In this document: positions 15,062-23,544 of the stretch, one piece after another | How the letters are laid out: every line of letters starts with the position of its first letter | Position numbering within the stretch: the first letter of the stretch is position 1 | NCBI GenBank assembly: GCA_944386835.1 | Contig: CALXCQ010000005.1 | Coordinates: forward strand, 1 to 37,157 | Length of the DNA: 37,157 nucleotides | Reading direction: 5' to 3' | From: an uncultured Oscillospiraceae bacterium | Lineage (GTDB): Bacteria > Bacillota > Clostridia > Oscillospirales > Oscillospiraceae | Made by a program: the position numbers and the translations under genes | The notes under the pieces: model-generated | Databases searched by the model: none | Told to the model about the DNA's origin: nothing | What the model saw: the letters and a program-made list of their open reading frames with translations, nothing else

Positions 15062-15505
15062 TTAACGCCGTCTGGTTTTGCTGCGGCGGTCAGAGTATTG
15101 TTTTATAGATGAAATTTTACTGTCAGAATCGGCCATAAACTGCTTAAGCATATCGTCAAAGGATTGGGGCTCCTTTACAGCGACCGGCCTGGCAGAACTG
15201 GGACCGGAAGAGACAGACCTGGGCCCGCGGGGACGCTCGGCAAGTTTTTCACTTTGGGGCTTCGGAGTTGGCGGTTGCGTTTTTTTGATGGAAAGATTAA
15301 TTTTTCCGGTAGGGTCAATGGCAATGACCATGACCTTAACAACTTGACCTTCCGTCAGATGCTCGTGGATATCGCTGACATAGGCGTGGGCGATTTCCGA
15401 AATATGTACCATGCCGGTCTTTCCATCTGGCAAGGCCACAAATGCGCCAAATTTGGTAATAGATTTTACTTTACCTTCTACAATTGCTCCTACTGTTAAG
15501 TCCAT
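15062..15505 (-). CDS. yabR: S1-domain RNA-binding protein (YabR-like)
   Basis: A 147-residue protein with an N-terminal S1 domain (residues 1-75: VGAIVEGKVKSITKFGAFVA, GMVHISEIA, INLSIKK) and a disordered, basic Ser/Pro/Arg-rich tail ending in RRSKTRRR. Homologues bind RNA or ribosomes; the exact role is unclear. The ATG at 15505 has AAGGGGG about 14 nt upstream, and an in-frame TTG 30 nt earlier is less likely. Its position after divIC copies the Bacillus yabP-yabQ-divIC-yabR order, which supports the name. Confidence 0.85.
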   Translation of the reverse strand: MDLTVGAIVEGKVKSITKFGAFVALPDGKTGMVHISEIAHAYVSDIHEHLTEGQVVKVMVIAIDPTGKINLSIKKTQPPTPKPQSEKLAERPRGPRSVSSGPSSARPVAVKEPQSFDDMLKQFMADSDSKISSIKQYSDRRSKTRRR

Positions 15506-15550
15506 ACTGTGTGTTAAGTCCCCCTTAAAATTCAAAAACGAGACTCCGTT

Positions 15551-15829
15551 TTAGTTACCCACATCCTGAAAGACGATTTCACCATCTTCCACAAGTCCCA
15601 GCTTTTGACGGGCAATTTCGGCAACGCCCTCGTCTGTATCTATCTGGTCAAGAGCTTCTTCCAGACGCTGATTTTCCTGTTGGGTTTCGGCGATGGTGGC
15701 GGCTAATTCGTCGGCTTGCTGCCGCTTTTGCTGGATCTGAGACTGAAGAGACACCAGGGTAATGGTAGCATATACGACGAGAATCAGCACGATCATCTTG
15801 ATCAGAAAGGACGAACGTTTGAATTTCAT
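15551..15829 (-). CDS. divIC: Septum formation initiator, FtsB/DivIC family
   Basis: A 92-residue bitopic division protein that complexes with DivIB/FtsQ and FtsL at the septum. Residues 8-28 form the membrane helix (IKMIVLILVVYATITLVSL), followed by a coiled coil (about 29-65, with QQKRQQADELAATIAETQQE) and the family C-terminal motif IARQKLGLVEDGEIVF. AGGAGG lies 8 nt before the ATG. The upstream yabQ frame continues 182 nt into this gene in another frame, which is unusual (see findings). Confidence 0.93.
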   Translation of the reverse strand: MKFKRSSFLIKMIVLILVVYATITLVSLQSQIQQKRQQADELAATIAETQQENQRLEEALDQIDTDEGVAEIARQKLGLVEDGEIVFQDVGN

Positions 15830-16322
15830 AGTCGATACCTCCTGGTGCAGATGGGTTACGGTGTTTGCGTTTTTGTACAGATACTATTTTAACCCATTTA
15901 GACCAATAAGAAAAGAGATATTTTACAGTTTTTCGAATTTTTTTTTGTAGCATGGCAACAGGGGGAAGGAAGAGGCGGAAAAACTTTTCTAAAACCCGCC
16001 GAAAAGCAGAAGCAAGCTTGGCCAGGAGTGTAAACATTCCGTTCCAAAAGCTCACTACAAAGGGACTCAGAGCCAAAAAATAAAAAATGGTGCCGAACAG
16101 CATGCCCACGTACATAAAAATGCGAAATTCTCCCTGGCCAGCGTACAGGGCAAACAAAAGCATACTGGTCAGTAAAACCAGACCGAACAGACCGTCAAGC
16201 AGACAACTGCTTCGCAGCCGATGGCGAAGACAGCGAAACAGATCGTAGCAAAAACTTACGCCCAGACCCAGAAGAGCTGAGAGGCCAAACTGTACGGTCT
16301 GTAGAGCAAGAGGCAGTTCCAT
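15648..16322 (-). CDS. yabQ: Spore cortex biosynthesis protein YabQ
   Basis: Sporulation membrane protein needed for cortex formation in Bacillus. Residues 1-125 carry the family profile: an N-terminal helix, GLGVSFCYDLFRCLRHRLR, a second helix (LFGLVLLTSMLLFALYAGQG), FRIFMYVGMLFGTIFYFLAL, then a basic amphipathic stretch. Typical YabQ proteins end about here (150-210 residues). The open frame continues to residue 224, and its last 60 residues lie out of frame within divIC. That tail (rich in Arg, Ser, Asp, His) has no family resemblance. An A9 homopolymer at residues 127-130 could cause slippage or hide a sequencing error. It starts 3 nt after the yabP stop. Confidence 0.87.
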   Translation of the reverse strand: MELPLALQTVQFGLSALLGLGVSFCYDLFRCLRHRLRSSCLLDGLFGLVLLTSMLLFALYAGQGEFRIFMYVGMLFGTIFYFLALSPFVVSFWNGMFTLLAKLASAFRRVLEKFFRLFLPPVAMLQKKIRKTVKYLFSYWSKWVKIVSVQKRKHRNPSAPGGIDYEIQTFVLSDQDDRADSRRICYHYPGVSSVSDPAKAAASRRISRHHRRNPTGKSASGRSS

Positions 16323-16324
16323 AG

Positions 16325-16615
16325 TTAACGAAACAGGCGGGAGAAAAAGCTGCCGGCGCTTTGGACATCATTCTCATATTGAATGGAGTCCACCAGGCCG
16401 TCCACACTGACTTGTCCGCCATCCAGAGAAAGCATTTGTAAGTGGAGTCCTTCTCCCCGAATTATCATGGTTCCCTTATTCGTTTGTAAGACGACAGCGG
16501 TGTCATCAAAACTCTCTACTTCTCGTACGCCGCTGATGGAAAGCTTTTTTCTTCCCTCCAACACCAGCTTGTGAGGTAGCTCCAGGTTGAGATCTGCGCT
16601 GTTTCCTGTTGCCAT
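16325..16615 (-). CDS. yabP: Sporulation protein YabP
   Basis: A 96-residue spore-coat-associated morphogenetic protein of the YabP/YqfC family, made in the mother cell. Family features are LPHKLVLEGRKKLSISGVRE near the N-terminus, VESFDDTAVVLQTNKGTMII and IRGEGLHLQMLSLDGGQVSV, predicted as all-beta, and a C-terminal FFSRLFR. It lies just ahead of yabQ, as in Bacillus. A hairpin 22-57 nt upstream separates it from rqcP, so yabPQ may be transcribed separately, expectedly by SigE, though I did not find a convincing SigE site. Confidence 0.92.
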   Translation of the reverse strand: MATGNSADLNLELPHKLVLEGRKKLSISGVREVESFDDTAVVLQTNKGTMIIRGEGLHLQMLSLDGGQVSVDGLVDSIQYENDVQSAGSFFSRLFR

Positions 16616-16636
16616 ATATCCACGTCCTTTCGAAGA

Positions 16637-16672
16637 AAATAAGCCGGAAGAGATTACTCTTCTGGCTTATTT
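16637..16672 (-). terminator. Hairpin terminator between rqcP and yabP
   Basis: A 16-nt arm pair (16637-16652 with 16657-16672, loop ATTA) contains GCC-GAAGAG / CTCTTC-GGC with one mismatch; TTTTCTTC follows on the minus strand. It lies 20 nt after rqcP and just before the yabP ribosome binding site. Confidence 0.75.
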
Positions 16673-16692
16673 ATACGGTTTGTACAACGCGT

Positions 16693-16935
16693 TTATGACA
16701 GGGATATTTCCCGATACAAGCTGTCGGCATCGGCTTTTCCTACAGCATCAGCTACTTGCAGAACTTCCACACACAAAGTTTTTTGGCCGAATTGAATGGA
16801 AATCTGATCGCCAACCTTGACCTCGTAAGAGGCTTTGACAGGTTTGCCATTGGCGCTGACGCGACCATTATCACAGGCCTCATTGGCAACGGTACGCCGC
16901 TTAATCAGCCGGGATACTTTTAGATATTTGTCCAA
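16693..16935 (-). CDS. rqcP: S4-domain ribosome quality control factor RqcP (YabO)
   Basis: Small RNA-binding protein that works with RqcH on stalled 50S-peptidyl-tRNA complexes to add alanine tails. The 80-residue product is one S4 domain: LKVSRLIKRRTVANEACDNG, RVSANGKPVK and VKVGDQISIQFG. The listed start is a TTG at 16935, 13 nt after AAGGAGG. The family normally begins M-R-L-D-K; those residues are encoded here by ATC CGA TTG GAC AAA with the ATC at 16939-16941, only 7 nt after the Shine-Dalgarno. The true start may therefore be ATC. It sits between a hup terminator and its own, as yabO between yabN and yabP. Confidence 0.92.
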   Translation of the reverse strand: MDKYLKVSRLIKRRTVANEACDNGRVSANGKPVKASYEVKVGDQISIQFGQKTLCVEVLQVADAVGKADADSLYREISLS

Positions 16936-16955
16936 TCGGATAAGAATTCCTCCTT

Positions 16956-16986
16956 AAAAAGAGTCCGGCGGCAATAGCCGCCGGAC
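16956..16986 (-). terminator. Terminator of hup
   Basis: On the minus strand GTCCGGCGGC, loop TATT, GCCGCCGGAC, then TCTTTTT. The run of T leads directly into the AAGGAGG of rqcP, so rqcP depends on read-through. Confidence 0.85.
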
Positions 16987-16995
16987 CAGATGCAC

Positions 16996-17271
16996 TTATT
17001 TTGCCACTTTGTCCTTTAAAGCTTTACCAGCCTTAAATACCGGAACTTTGCTGGCAGGAATTTCAATGGTTTCTTTTGTTTTAGGATTGCGACCTACGCG
17101 AGCGCCACGGGTCTTGGTTTCAAAACCACCGAATCCAACCAACTGCACTTTTTCTTCGGCAGCCAGAGCTTCTGCAATGGTTTCGATCGTAGCGTTGAGG
17201 GTGTGCTCAGTGTCCTTTTTGGACAGGCCGGTCTTCTTTGCGACTTCGGCAATCAATTCAGTCTTGTTCAT
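16996..17271 (-). CDS. hup: HU family DNA-binding protein
   Basis: Histone-like nucleoid protein that binds and bends DNA as a dimer. The 91-residue product shows [34 protein letters not shown], the DNA-contacting arm [17 protein letters not shown] and the final [20 protein letters not shown] lies 6 nt before the ATG at 17271; the frame is open further upstream without similarity. The gene is inserted between mazG and rqcP. Its strong terminator fits a need for far more HU than downstream products. Confidence 0.96.
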   Translation of the reverse strand: MNKTELIAEVAKKTGLSKKDTEHTLNATIETIAEALAAEEKVQLVGFGGFETKTRGARVGRNPKTKETIEIPASKVPVFKAGKALKDKVAK

Positions 17272-17336
17272 GCTTTTTCTCCTTTTGTTCCAATCAAAAA
17301 TTTCAGAATGTGTGATGCATTCAGAACTGCGGGGCG

Positions 17337-18125
17337 TTATTGACTGCGATCCCACAATTGTAATAGCTCCTGCTTTGTTGCAGTTTCCATGGAACCACCC
17401 ATGGCATTGACCTGTTCTTCCAATTGGGAAAAGCGGTGAATAAATTTCTCGCAGGTGCTATGTAAAACAGCTTCGGGATCTAATGCGTAGAGGCGGGCCA
17501 CACTGACCGCTGCAAAGAGTACGTCGCCCAATTCTTCCGAGATATGGGAGAGGAACTCTTCCCCGCTTGCCTGCTCTAACTCACGGACTTCTTCTTGGAG
17601 TTTTTGAAGGGCTTCCACTGGACTGTCCCATTGAAAACCGGCTTTCGCAGCTTTTATCTGCAATTTCTCCGCACGCCATAAAGCAGGCAGGGAATTCGCA
17701 ACAGCTTCAAGCGTTTGGGTGTAGGTGGTCTGTCCTTTTTCCTTCCGTTTTAGCTCATCCCAATTGGAATTACCAGGGGGCTGTACGTCAGGAGTTTCCT
17801 CCATAAAAATATGAGGATGACGGCGGATCATCTTGTTGCAGATACTGTCATACACGTCTTCCAGGGAAAAACGACCGGCTTCTTGCTCCAAATCAGCGTG
17901 AAAGACCACTTGGGTCAACACGTCTCCCAACTCTTCACAAAGGGCGTCCGGATCGTCATTGTCAATCGCTTCACAGGCCTCATAGGTTTCTTCCAAAAAA
18001 TTTCGGCGAATTGACCCGTGGGTTTGCGCTTGATCCCATGGGCATCCGCCTGGAGAACGCAGCAAGTGAATAATTGCAATGACATCTTCAAAGGTATAAT
18101 GCGCTTTCCGTTTAAAATTTATCAT
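17337..18125 (-). CDS. mazG: Nucleoside triphosphate pyrophosphohydrolase MazG (YabN-like)
   Basis: All-alpha NTP pyrophosphatase that hydrolyses (d)NTPs, including damaged ones. The 262-residue product contains two MazG units. The first (about 10-120) has [27 protein letters not shown] and the metal-binding EELGDVL. The second (about 150-260) has [25 protein letters not shown] and [13 protein letters not shown]. The tetrapyrrole methylase domain fused to MazG in Bacillus YabN is absent. AGGAG stands 8 nt before the ATG, and the gene starts 37 nt after spoVB, in the same order as yabM-yabN. Confidence 0.95.
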   Translation of the reverse strand: MINFKRKAHYTFEDVIAIIHLLRSPGGCPWDQAQTHGSIRRNFLEETYEACEAIDNDDPDALCEELGDVLTQVVFHADLEQEAGRFSLEDVYDSICNKMIRRHPHIFMEETPDVQPPGNSNWDELKRKEKGQTTYTQTLEAVANSLPALWRAEKLQIKAAKAGFQWDSPVEALQKLQEEVRELEQASGEEFLSHISEELGDVLFAAVSVARLYALDPEAVLHSTCEKFIHRFSQLEEQVNAMGGSMETATKQELLQLWDRSQ

Positions 18126-18162
18126 ATTTGATACTCCTATGCAAGACTTTTTAGGGGAAAAA

Positions 18163-19776
18163 TTAGTGAATTTTCAGGAAACGGGCAATTTTATCCCCTT
18201 TTGGAAGAAGCAGGCAGTCGTCATAGGTAATAATTTGGAATGCTATCACCAAGATGAGATAGATAACACAAGCGGCGGCGATTGCCAAAAGGCAAGCAAG
18301 AGACCGGGAGGGAAGATAGGCACAGAGCAGCCCGTTGATCATATAGGCACACGCACCCATAATCAAGGAGGCGAGAAGAGGTTTCCCAGCGACACTGAAG
18401 ATTTTGGGCTTTGTCTGGGGATCCCGCCTCATTGCAATGAGGTTTAAAACAGTAATCGATAGGTAGCAACATACGGTACCAACGGCTGCACCGATAATAT
18501 GAATGGAGGGGATTCCTACTAAAATATAGTTGACAATAATTTTTACAACTCCGCCGATTAACATGTGGATGACAGGCGTGGTTACGTCGCCGTGAGCCTG
18601 CATAATAGCGTTGGTCAGTAAAACGAGAGAGTTAAAAATTACGCAAATACCCAGAATTGCCAGGATCGCACTTCCGATCATCAGGTTTTGGCCTTCATAG
18701 CCCCGTAACAGCTGTAAAATCGGCCCGGACAGGCTGGCAAGGCCAAGCGCACAGGGCATGGAAATCAGCGCCATAATTCGCACGGAGGACTCCTCCACAA
18801 TTCTGGCCCCCCGGGCATTTTTTAAAGTCAGGTGTCCGGTAATGGCAGGGATCACCGATACGGTGATAGGAGTGATAAAGGCACAGGGAAGGTTGAAAAT
18901 TGTCTGACAGAAATTGTAAATGCCCTTGGCGGTTTCCGCCGCATCTTGTGAAAAGCCAGCTGCACCCGTAAGGCGACGCATAAAGACCATAGTATCTGCG
19001 AGATTGATAATTTGCAACCCTGCAGCACCCAGAGTGATGGGAATGGCGATAGCCAAAAGTTGTTGCATGGTCTGTTTTGTCGTTTTGGTAGGGCCTGCGT
19101 TTGCAGACAAAGCAGGGGCTGCCCGATGGTATTGGTAAGACAAATAGGCCATAGAGACAACACAGCCTATGGTGACGCCCAGTATCGCACCGCCGGCTGC
19201 CAGCGTGACGTCTCCGGTTTTTTTCAGAACCAGCCAGGCGCAGCCAAGACCAATCAACAATTTACAAAGTGCCTCGAAGATCTGACTAATGGAAGTGGGC
19301 GTCATATTGCTTTGGCCTTGGAAAAAGCCACGGTAGGCAGAGATAACGCAAATAAACAAAACAGAGGGGGCCAGTGCGGCAATGGCTGCCCAAGAGGTGT
19401 CAAAGCCGGTGACCAGAATGGACAGCTGCCGACAAAACAGCAACATCCCCACACTGCCTAAAAGGCCAATCAGAAGAAATACGTACAAAGCAGTATGATA
19501 AATTTTCCGGATTTGTGCGCCCTGCTCCAAAGCCTGGGCTTCTGAAATCATTCGGCTCATGGCGACTGGCAGACCGGTTGTCGAGATCATGAGCAAGACA
19601 GAATAAATGTCATAAGCGGTTGTGAAATAACCGTAGCCAGCATCTCCAATAATGTTGCCTAAAGGGATTTTGTAGCAGGCACCGATTACTTTTACAATAG
19701 CGGTAGCCAGGGCCAGAATAGCTGCGCCTTGCAGAAATGTTTGCTTTTTCATGGGTTTTTCGTTCAAAATCATCAT
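18163..19776 (-). CDS. spoVB: Stage V sporulation protein B-like polysaccharide flippase
   Basis: A 537-residue MOP-superfamily membrane exporter with about 14 hydrophobic segments. It shows the SpoVB/YabM pattern: FLQGAAILALATAIVKVIGA, GDAGYGYFTTAYDIYSVLL, GLPVAMSRMISE and FFQGQSNMTPTSISQIFEAL. Members move lipid-linked sugar precursors across the membrane; SpoVB supports spore cortex synthesis, whereas Bacillus YabM is a paralogue without a firm role. Place ahead of mazG matches YabM, so the symbol is by family. ATG and stop overlap with mtaD as ATGA, so translation is probably coupled; starts at 19773 and 19752 are alternatives. Confidence 0.88.
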   Translation of the reverse strand: MMILNEKPMKKQTFLQGAAILALATAIVKVIGACYKIPLGNIIGDAGYGYFTTAYDIYSVLLMISTTGLPVAMSRMISEAQALEQGAQIRKIYHTALYVFLLIGLLGSVGMLLFCRQLSILVTGFDTSWAAIAALAPSVLFICVISAYRGFFQGQSNMTPTSISQIFEALCKLLIGLGCAWLVLKKTGDVTLAAGGAILGVTIGCVVSMAYLSYQYHRAAPALSANAGPTKTTKQTMQQLLAIAIPITLGAAGLQIINLADTMVFMRRLTGAAGFSQDAAETAKGIYNFCQTIFNLPCAFITPITVSVIPAITGHLTLKNARGARIVEESSVRIMALISMPCALGLASLSGPILQLLRGYEGQNLMIGSAILAILGICVIFNSLVLLTNAIMQAHGDVTTPVIHMLIGGVVKIIVNYILVGIPSIHIIGAAVGTVCCYLSITVLNLIAMRRDPQTKPKIFSVAGKPLLASLIMGACAYMINGLLCAYLPSRSLACLLAIAAACVIYLILVIAFQIITYDDCLLLPKGDKIARFLKIH

Positions 19777-21104
19777 CCTTTATGGGAAGGGTCGCTGGAA
19801 AATACGTTAGGGATAGCATATTGGGCCAACTCTTTGACTATTTCGTTTACATCAATGGTAGGGAATTTTCCGTCCATATAGAGGATTTTACCTCGCACCA
19901 TGGTCATTCGCACATCTCGGCCTGAGGCAGAATATACCAGATTGGACAATACATTGTGACAGGGCATCAGATGGGGCAGGGAGAAGTCTACCATAATGAT
20001 ATCCGCATCCATGCCGACTTTTAACATGCCACACTCCTGCTCCCGGCCTTGGGCTCTTGCGCCACACACAGTTGCCATGAGCAAAACCGCTGGTGCAGCC
20101 AGGACGGTAGGGTCACCGGTTTTCCCTTTGGCCATCAGGCAGGCAGTTTTCATTTCTTCAAATAAATCCAAATTGTTGTTAGAGGCGGAAGAGTCCGTGC
20201 CCAAAGTTACGTTCATACCCGCTTTTACCATAGCTAATACATCCGCCTGACCACTGGCCAGTTTCAGGTTGCTGACAGGGCAGTGGACAGCACTAACGCC
20301 TCGTTTGGCTAAAAGAGTCATATCTTCCTGCGTCAGATGTACACAGTGGGCCGCCGTCGCGGGAACGTTGAAAACGTGGTGGCAATCCAGCACCTGGGCC
20401 GGAGTCAGACCATAACGTGCCAGACATTCTTCTTGCTCTTTTCTGGTTTCCGAAAGATGCAGCTGCATCCTTAGGCCGGTGTTAATGGCATATTCGGATA
20501 TGGCTTCCCAGAGGGGATAGGTGGAAGTATAGACGCTGTGAAGGCACGCATCAATCCGGATGCGACCATTGTCGTATCCATGCCAGGTTTGCCGGACTTG
20601 TTGCAGGTCCAAAAAGGGCGGGAAACGCTCAATGTCCAGTTCCTCGTCTTCAGCAAGCGTCATGCTGTAGCCCAGGTTGGCTTTGATACCCGATTGGGCC
20701 ACTGCCTCAGCAACGGCGCCGGTGAACATGTACATATCTGAAACAGAAGTGATGCCGAATTGCAGACATTCACAGATAGACAAAAGGGTTCCGGCTTTGA
20801 CGCACCGGTCATCCAGCCGGGCTTCCCGCGGGAAAATATACTCATGCAGCCAGGTGTCCAGGGTAAAATCATCGGCATAACCGCGCAAAAGAGACATGGG
20901 TAAATGGGTATGGCAGTTAATAAGCCCGGGCATCAACACCATACCACTGCCATCGATAATGGTTTTGGGCTTTTCATTTTCCAGAGGGGGTACAGTTCCT
21001 AAATAAGAAATCTTCCCGTCTGTTATCCCCAGAAAACCATCCGGGATAACCCGGAGGCTTTCATCCATAGTGACCAGGGTAGCGTGGGCGAATAAGGTAT
21101 CCAT
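19773..21104 (-). CDS. mtaD: 5-methylthioadenosine/S-adenosylhomocysteine deaminase-like amidohydrolase
   Basis: A 443-residue amidohydrolase that deaminates adenosine-type purine nucleosides left over from SAM use. Metal ligands and family signatures are visible: NCHTHLPMSLLRGYADD (His65, His67), LHLSET, AAHCVHL, the FGITSVSDMY segment and LGTDSSASNNNLDLFEEM. An N-terminal beta-sandwich and a C-terminal return of it (MDADIIMVDF) enclose the barrel. Relatives also accept adenosine or 5'-deoxyadenosine, a radical SAM by-product; the location near two radical SAM genes makes the latter a reasonable guess. AAAGG lies 10 nt upstream of the ATG. Confidence 0.9.
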   Translation of the reverse strand: MDTLFAHATLVTMDESLRVIPDGFLGITDGKISYLGTVPPLENEKPKTIIDGSGMVLMPGLINCHTHLPMSLLRGYADDFTLDTWLHEYIFPREARLDDRCVKAGTLLSICECLQFGITSVSDMYMFTGAVAEAVAQSGIKANLGYSMTLAEDEELDIERFPPFLDLQQVRQTWHGYDNGRIRIDACLHSVYTSTYPLWEAISEYAINTGLRMQLHLSETRKEQEECLARYGLTPAQVLDCHHVFNVPATAAHCVHLTQEDMTLLAKRGVSAVHCPVSNLKLASGQADVLAMVKAGMNVTLGTDSSASNNNLDLFEEMKTACLMAKGKTGDPTVLAAPAVLLMATVCGARAQGREQECGMLKVGMDADIIMVDFSLPHLMPCHNVLSNLVYSASGRDVRMTMVRGKILYMDGKFPTIDVNEIVKELAQYAIPNVFSSDPSHKG

Positions 21105-21134
21105 ATAGGAAATTCCTTTCTTATCCGATAAAGT

Positions 21135-22052
21135 TTAGATAAATTCTTCTTTTAACAAGGAAGTTTCCGGAACCAGGGCAGGATCCAGAGGCGCAAATTT
21201 GCGCAATCCTTCCTTTATTGCCATCACTGTCTCATATTGGGGCGTAGAGGGGGAAAGTTGGGCAATATGCTGCTCCATATAGTGGGCCAGCACGGGAATT
21301 TCATAGGCGTGGAGAGTATTGATGCGGAAATTTGCTTGGGAAATATAGGGCTGTATGTAGAGGGTTTCTCCTCTGCGGACATTTTCCCACATACTCAAAG
21401 TGACGGCGACGGAAGCATTCCTGTGGAATAGATCCCGGATACACCGGCGCATCAGTCGTGTCCAGGTGTGGTAAAAAACAATTTCCGTGCCGTCTACGAC
21501 GTCGCTTTCCGGGCAGATAAAAATGCGATAAGCTCCAGGGTGGGTTTCTGTAAACATAGGATTTAAAGCATGCAGCCCTTCAAAAATAACAAATTCACCG
21601 CTCTCTAATTTCAGAGGCATCCGGGCAGAAAAATCGCGGGTTCTGGTTGTAAAATCGAAATGGGGAATGAGAACTGACTCGCCCGCTTCCAGTTTGGAAA
21701 AATGGTCATTGAGCATTTCCGTGTCCAATGCGTATGGAGATTCCAGGTCGGGTTGTCCGTCTGGTGTTTGGGGATATTGGCTGTGATCACAATCCCGATA
21801 ATAATCGTCCATACTTACCATTTTGCAACCATATCCGGCTTCTTGCAGTCGCTTTTGCAGCCGGCCGGCAGTGGTAGTTTTTCCAGCGGAAGACGGACCT
21901 GTCAATAGAATTATGGGACTGTTATGCCGGTTGGCGATGGCAGCTTCCGCGGCTTTGGCTACGCAGTCGTTGTAATACTGATCGCATCTGGCAATCAACC
22001 CTGTAGGATCTTTCAGTATCTCCTGATTCAATGGCTGTAATGAAATCTGCAT
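21135..22052 (-). CDS. Uridine kinase-like P-loop kinase
   Basis: A 305-residue phosphoribulokinase/uridine kinase family protein. Walker A is GPSSAGKTTT (about residues 53-62), followed by VSMDDYYRD (Walker B-like), FDFTTRTRDF and VIFEGLHALNP. It lacks the N-terminal TGS/ThrRS-like domain present in the roughly 550-residue clostridial nucleoside kinases, so it corresponds to their C-terminal half. The substrate is probably uridine or cytidine but is not shown by sequence. The ATG at 22052 has AAAGGAG 8 nt upstream; a GTG 9 nt earlier overlaps that site and is unlikely. It lies between hemZ and mtaD. Confidence 0.86.
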   Translation of the reverse strand: MQISLQPLNQEILKDPTGLIARCDQYYNDCVAKAAEAAIANRHNSPIILLTGPSSAGKTTTAGRLQKRLQEAGYGCKMVSMDDYYRDCDHSQYPQTPDGQPDLESPYALDTEMLNDHFSKLEAGESVLIPHFDFTTRTRDFSARMPLKLESGEFVIFEGLHALNPMFTETHPGAYRIFICPESDVVDGTEIVFYHTWTRLMRRCIRDLFHRNASVAVTLSMWENVRRGETLYIQPYISQANFRINTLHAYEIPVLAHYMEQHIAQLSPSTPQYETVMAIKEGLRKFAPLDPALVPETSLLKEEFI

Positions 22053-22083
22053 ACTGCGCACTCCTTTCTAGGTGGGAGGAGGT

Positions 22084-23544
22084 TTATCCCAGCTCCTTTA
22101 ACATGGCAAACAAGGTTTCTTTCTGTGCCAGAACGGTATCTAACCGTTCCAGGTATTCTTTGGGATATTTGGGATTGTGGAACCGCTCCAATTTGCCTCC
22201 GGGCAGATTGATCTTATTCATTCCACCGGCTCCCAGGGAGACAATGGTTTGAAGTTCTTCCATCATGTAAATATTGTAAAGGCCGGCGTAGCCAGGGCGG
22301 CACCAGCCTACGTTCTCAAAATTGCCGGACATATACTTTTGCCGGTAGAGATAATAGGGCAAAAAACCTGCTTGACGCAGTCGGGCGTTAGTGCCATCCA
22401 GCATTTCCCCTACATCCTGGGCAGAGGGAAGGGGGACCCGCTTCCCATACAGGTCGGATCCTCGCTTTAACGCTAGCGTATGGACGGTAATATTGTCGGG
22501 TTGCAGCTGCAAAATCTGCTCTAAAGAGTCAGCAAACGAAGCCACTGAGTCGGAAGGCAAACCGGCAATCAAATCCATATTGATGCCGGTAAAGCCAACA
22601 TCGCGGGCCATTTGATAGGCAGAAACTGTCTGGCGTGTTGTGTGACATCTGCCAATTTCGGCTAAGACAGAATCGTTCATAGTCTGCGGGTTAATGCTCA
22701 TCCGGGTACATCCTTTTTCCCGGATCAGCGTCAGTTTCTCTTTATCCAGCGTATCCGGCCGGCCGCCTTCTACGGTATATTCTATCACATGGCTAAGGTC
22801 AAAATGCGCCGCTAATGCGTCCATAAGCTGGCCCATCTGAACGGTTGTAAGGGTGGTAGGGGTGCCGCCGCCAATATAGATCGTGCGAATCCGATAGCCG
22901 GCGTCTGCTACCAAAGGTGCCGTATAGGCAATTTCTTTTAACAATGCCTGCAAATAGGGACCAACCAAATGGGAAAATTTTGTGATGGCCTGGCTGACAA
23001 AGGAGCAATAGGAGCAGCGAGTGGGACAAAATGGAATCCCTACATACAGAGATAAATCTCGGGGTCCCGTTTGCTCCAGGGCTTCCAGGGTGGCAACAGA
23101 GGCATCTATACATAACTGCCGGCGCTGTGGGGAAATGAAGTACTGTGTTTCCAGCATTCGGTCACAGCTTTGTACAGTACCTCCTGCCAGAAGGTGCCGG
23201 GTAGAAAGCTTGGTAGGCCGCACCCCAGCCAAAGCGCCCCAGGCAGGGGGAGAAGGCAAAAGCTGGATGGCAGCCTGGTAGTAAGATTGCTGCAAGAGCC
23301 TGCGACGGCTGGACACGGTGGCATTCTCAAGCTTTAGCCGGCGGGATGCTCGGGCCTTTTTCGGGCCTAAGGTGATGACTGTGGTGGCTGTCAACCAAAC
23401 TTTTCCCTGGGATAGAGAAGAGACGGCACCATCGCAGTGAGAAAAAGGTTCGTGTGTATACTCCATGGGGGCCAAGGGGAACAAAGACAGCTGAAGCTGT
23501 TCCAGTGCATATCGTTCTTCATGGCCTTGCAAAAGCAGCTTCAT
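22084..23544 (-). CDS. hemZ: HemZ-type coproporphyrinogen dehydrogenase-like radical SAM protein
   Basis: A 486-residue radical SAM protein of the HemN-like HemZ family, nominally for oxygen-independent coproporphyrinogen oxidation; actual activity varies. A clostridial/bacillar N-terminal region of about 165 residues includes the diagnostic WGALAGVRPTKL. The cluster motif CPTRCSYC (Cys173, Cys177, Cys180) follows, then YIGGGTPTTL, VEGGRPDT and a late GAGGMNKI. It overlaps the upstream MBL gene by 4 nt (ATGA). No other heme biosynthesis gene is in the window, so a housekeeping role within the recJ-relA-dtd block is the better clue than pathway context. Confidence 0.92.
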   Translation of the reverse strand: MKLLLQGHEERYALEQLQLSLFPLAPMEYTHEPFSHCDGAVSSLSQGKVWLTATTVITLGPKKARASRRLKLENATVSSRRRLLQQSYYQAAIQLLPSPPAWGALAGVRPTKLSTRHLLAGGTVQSCDRMLETQYFISPQRRQLCIDASVATLEALEQTGPRDLSLYVGIPFCPTRCSYCSFVSQAITKFSHLVGPYLQALLKEIAYTAPLVADAGYRIRTIYIGGGTPTTLTTVQMGQLMDALAAHFDLSHVIEYTVEGGRPDTLDKEKLTLIREKGCTRMSINPQTMNDSVLAEIGRCHTTRQTVSAYQMARDVGFTGINMDLIAGLPSDSVASFADSLEQILQLQPDNITVHTLALKRGSDLYGKRVPLPSAQDVGEMLDGTNARLRQAGFLPYYLYRQKYMSGNFENVGWCRPGYAGLYNIYMMEELQTIVSLGAGGMNKINLPGGKLERFHNPKYPKEYLERLDTVLAQKETLFAMLKELG

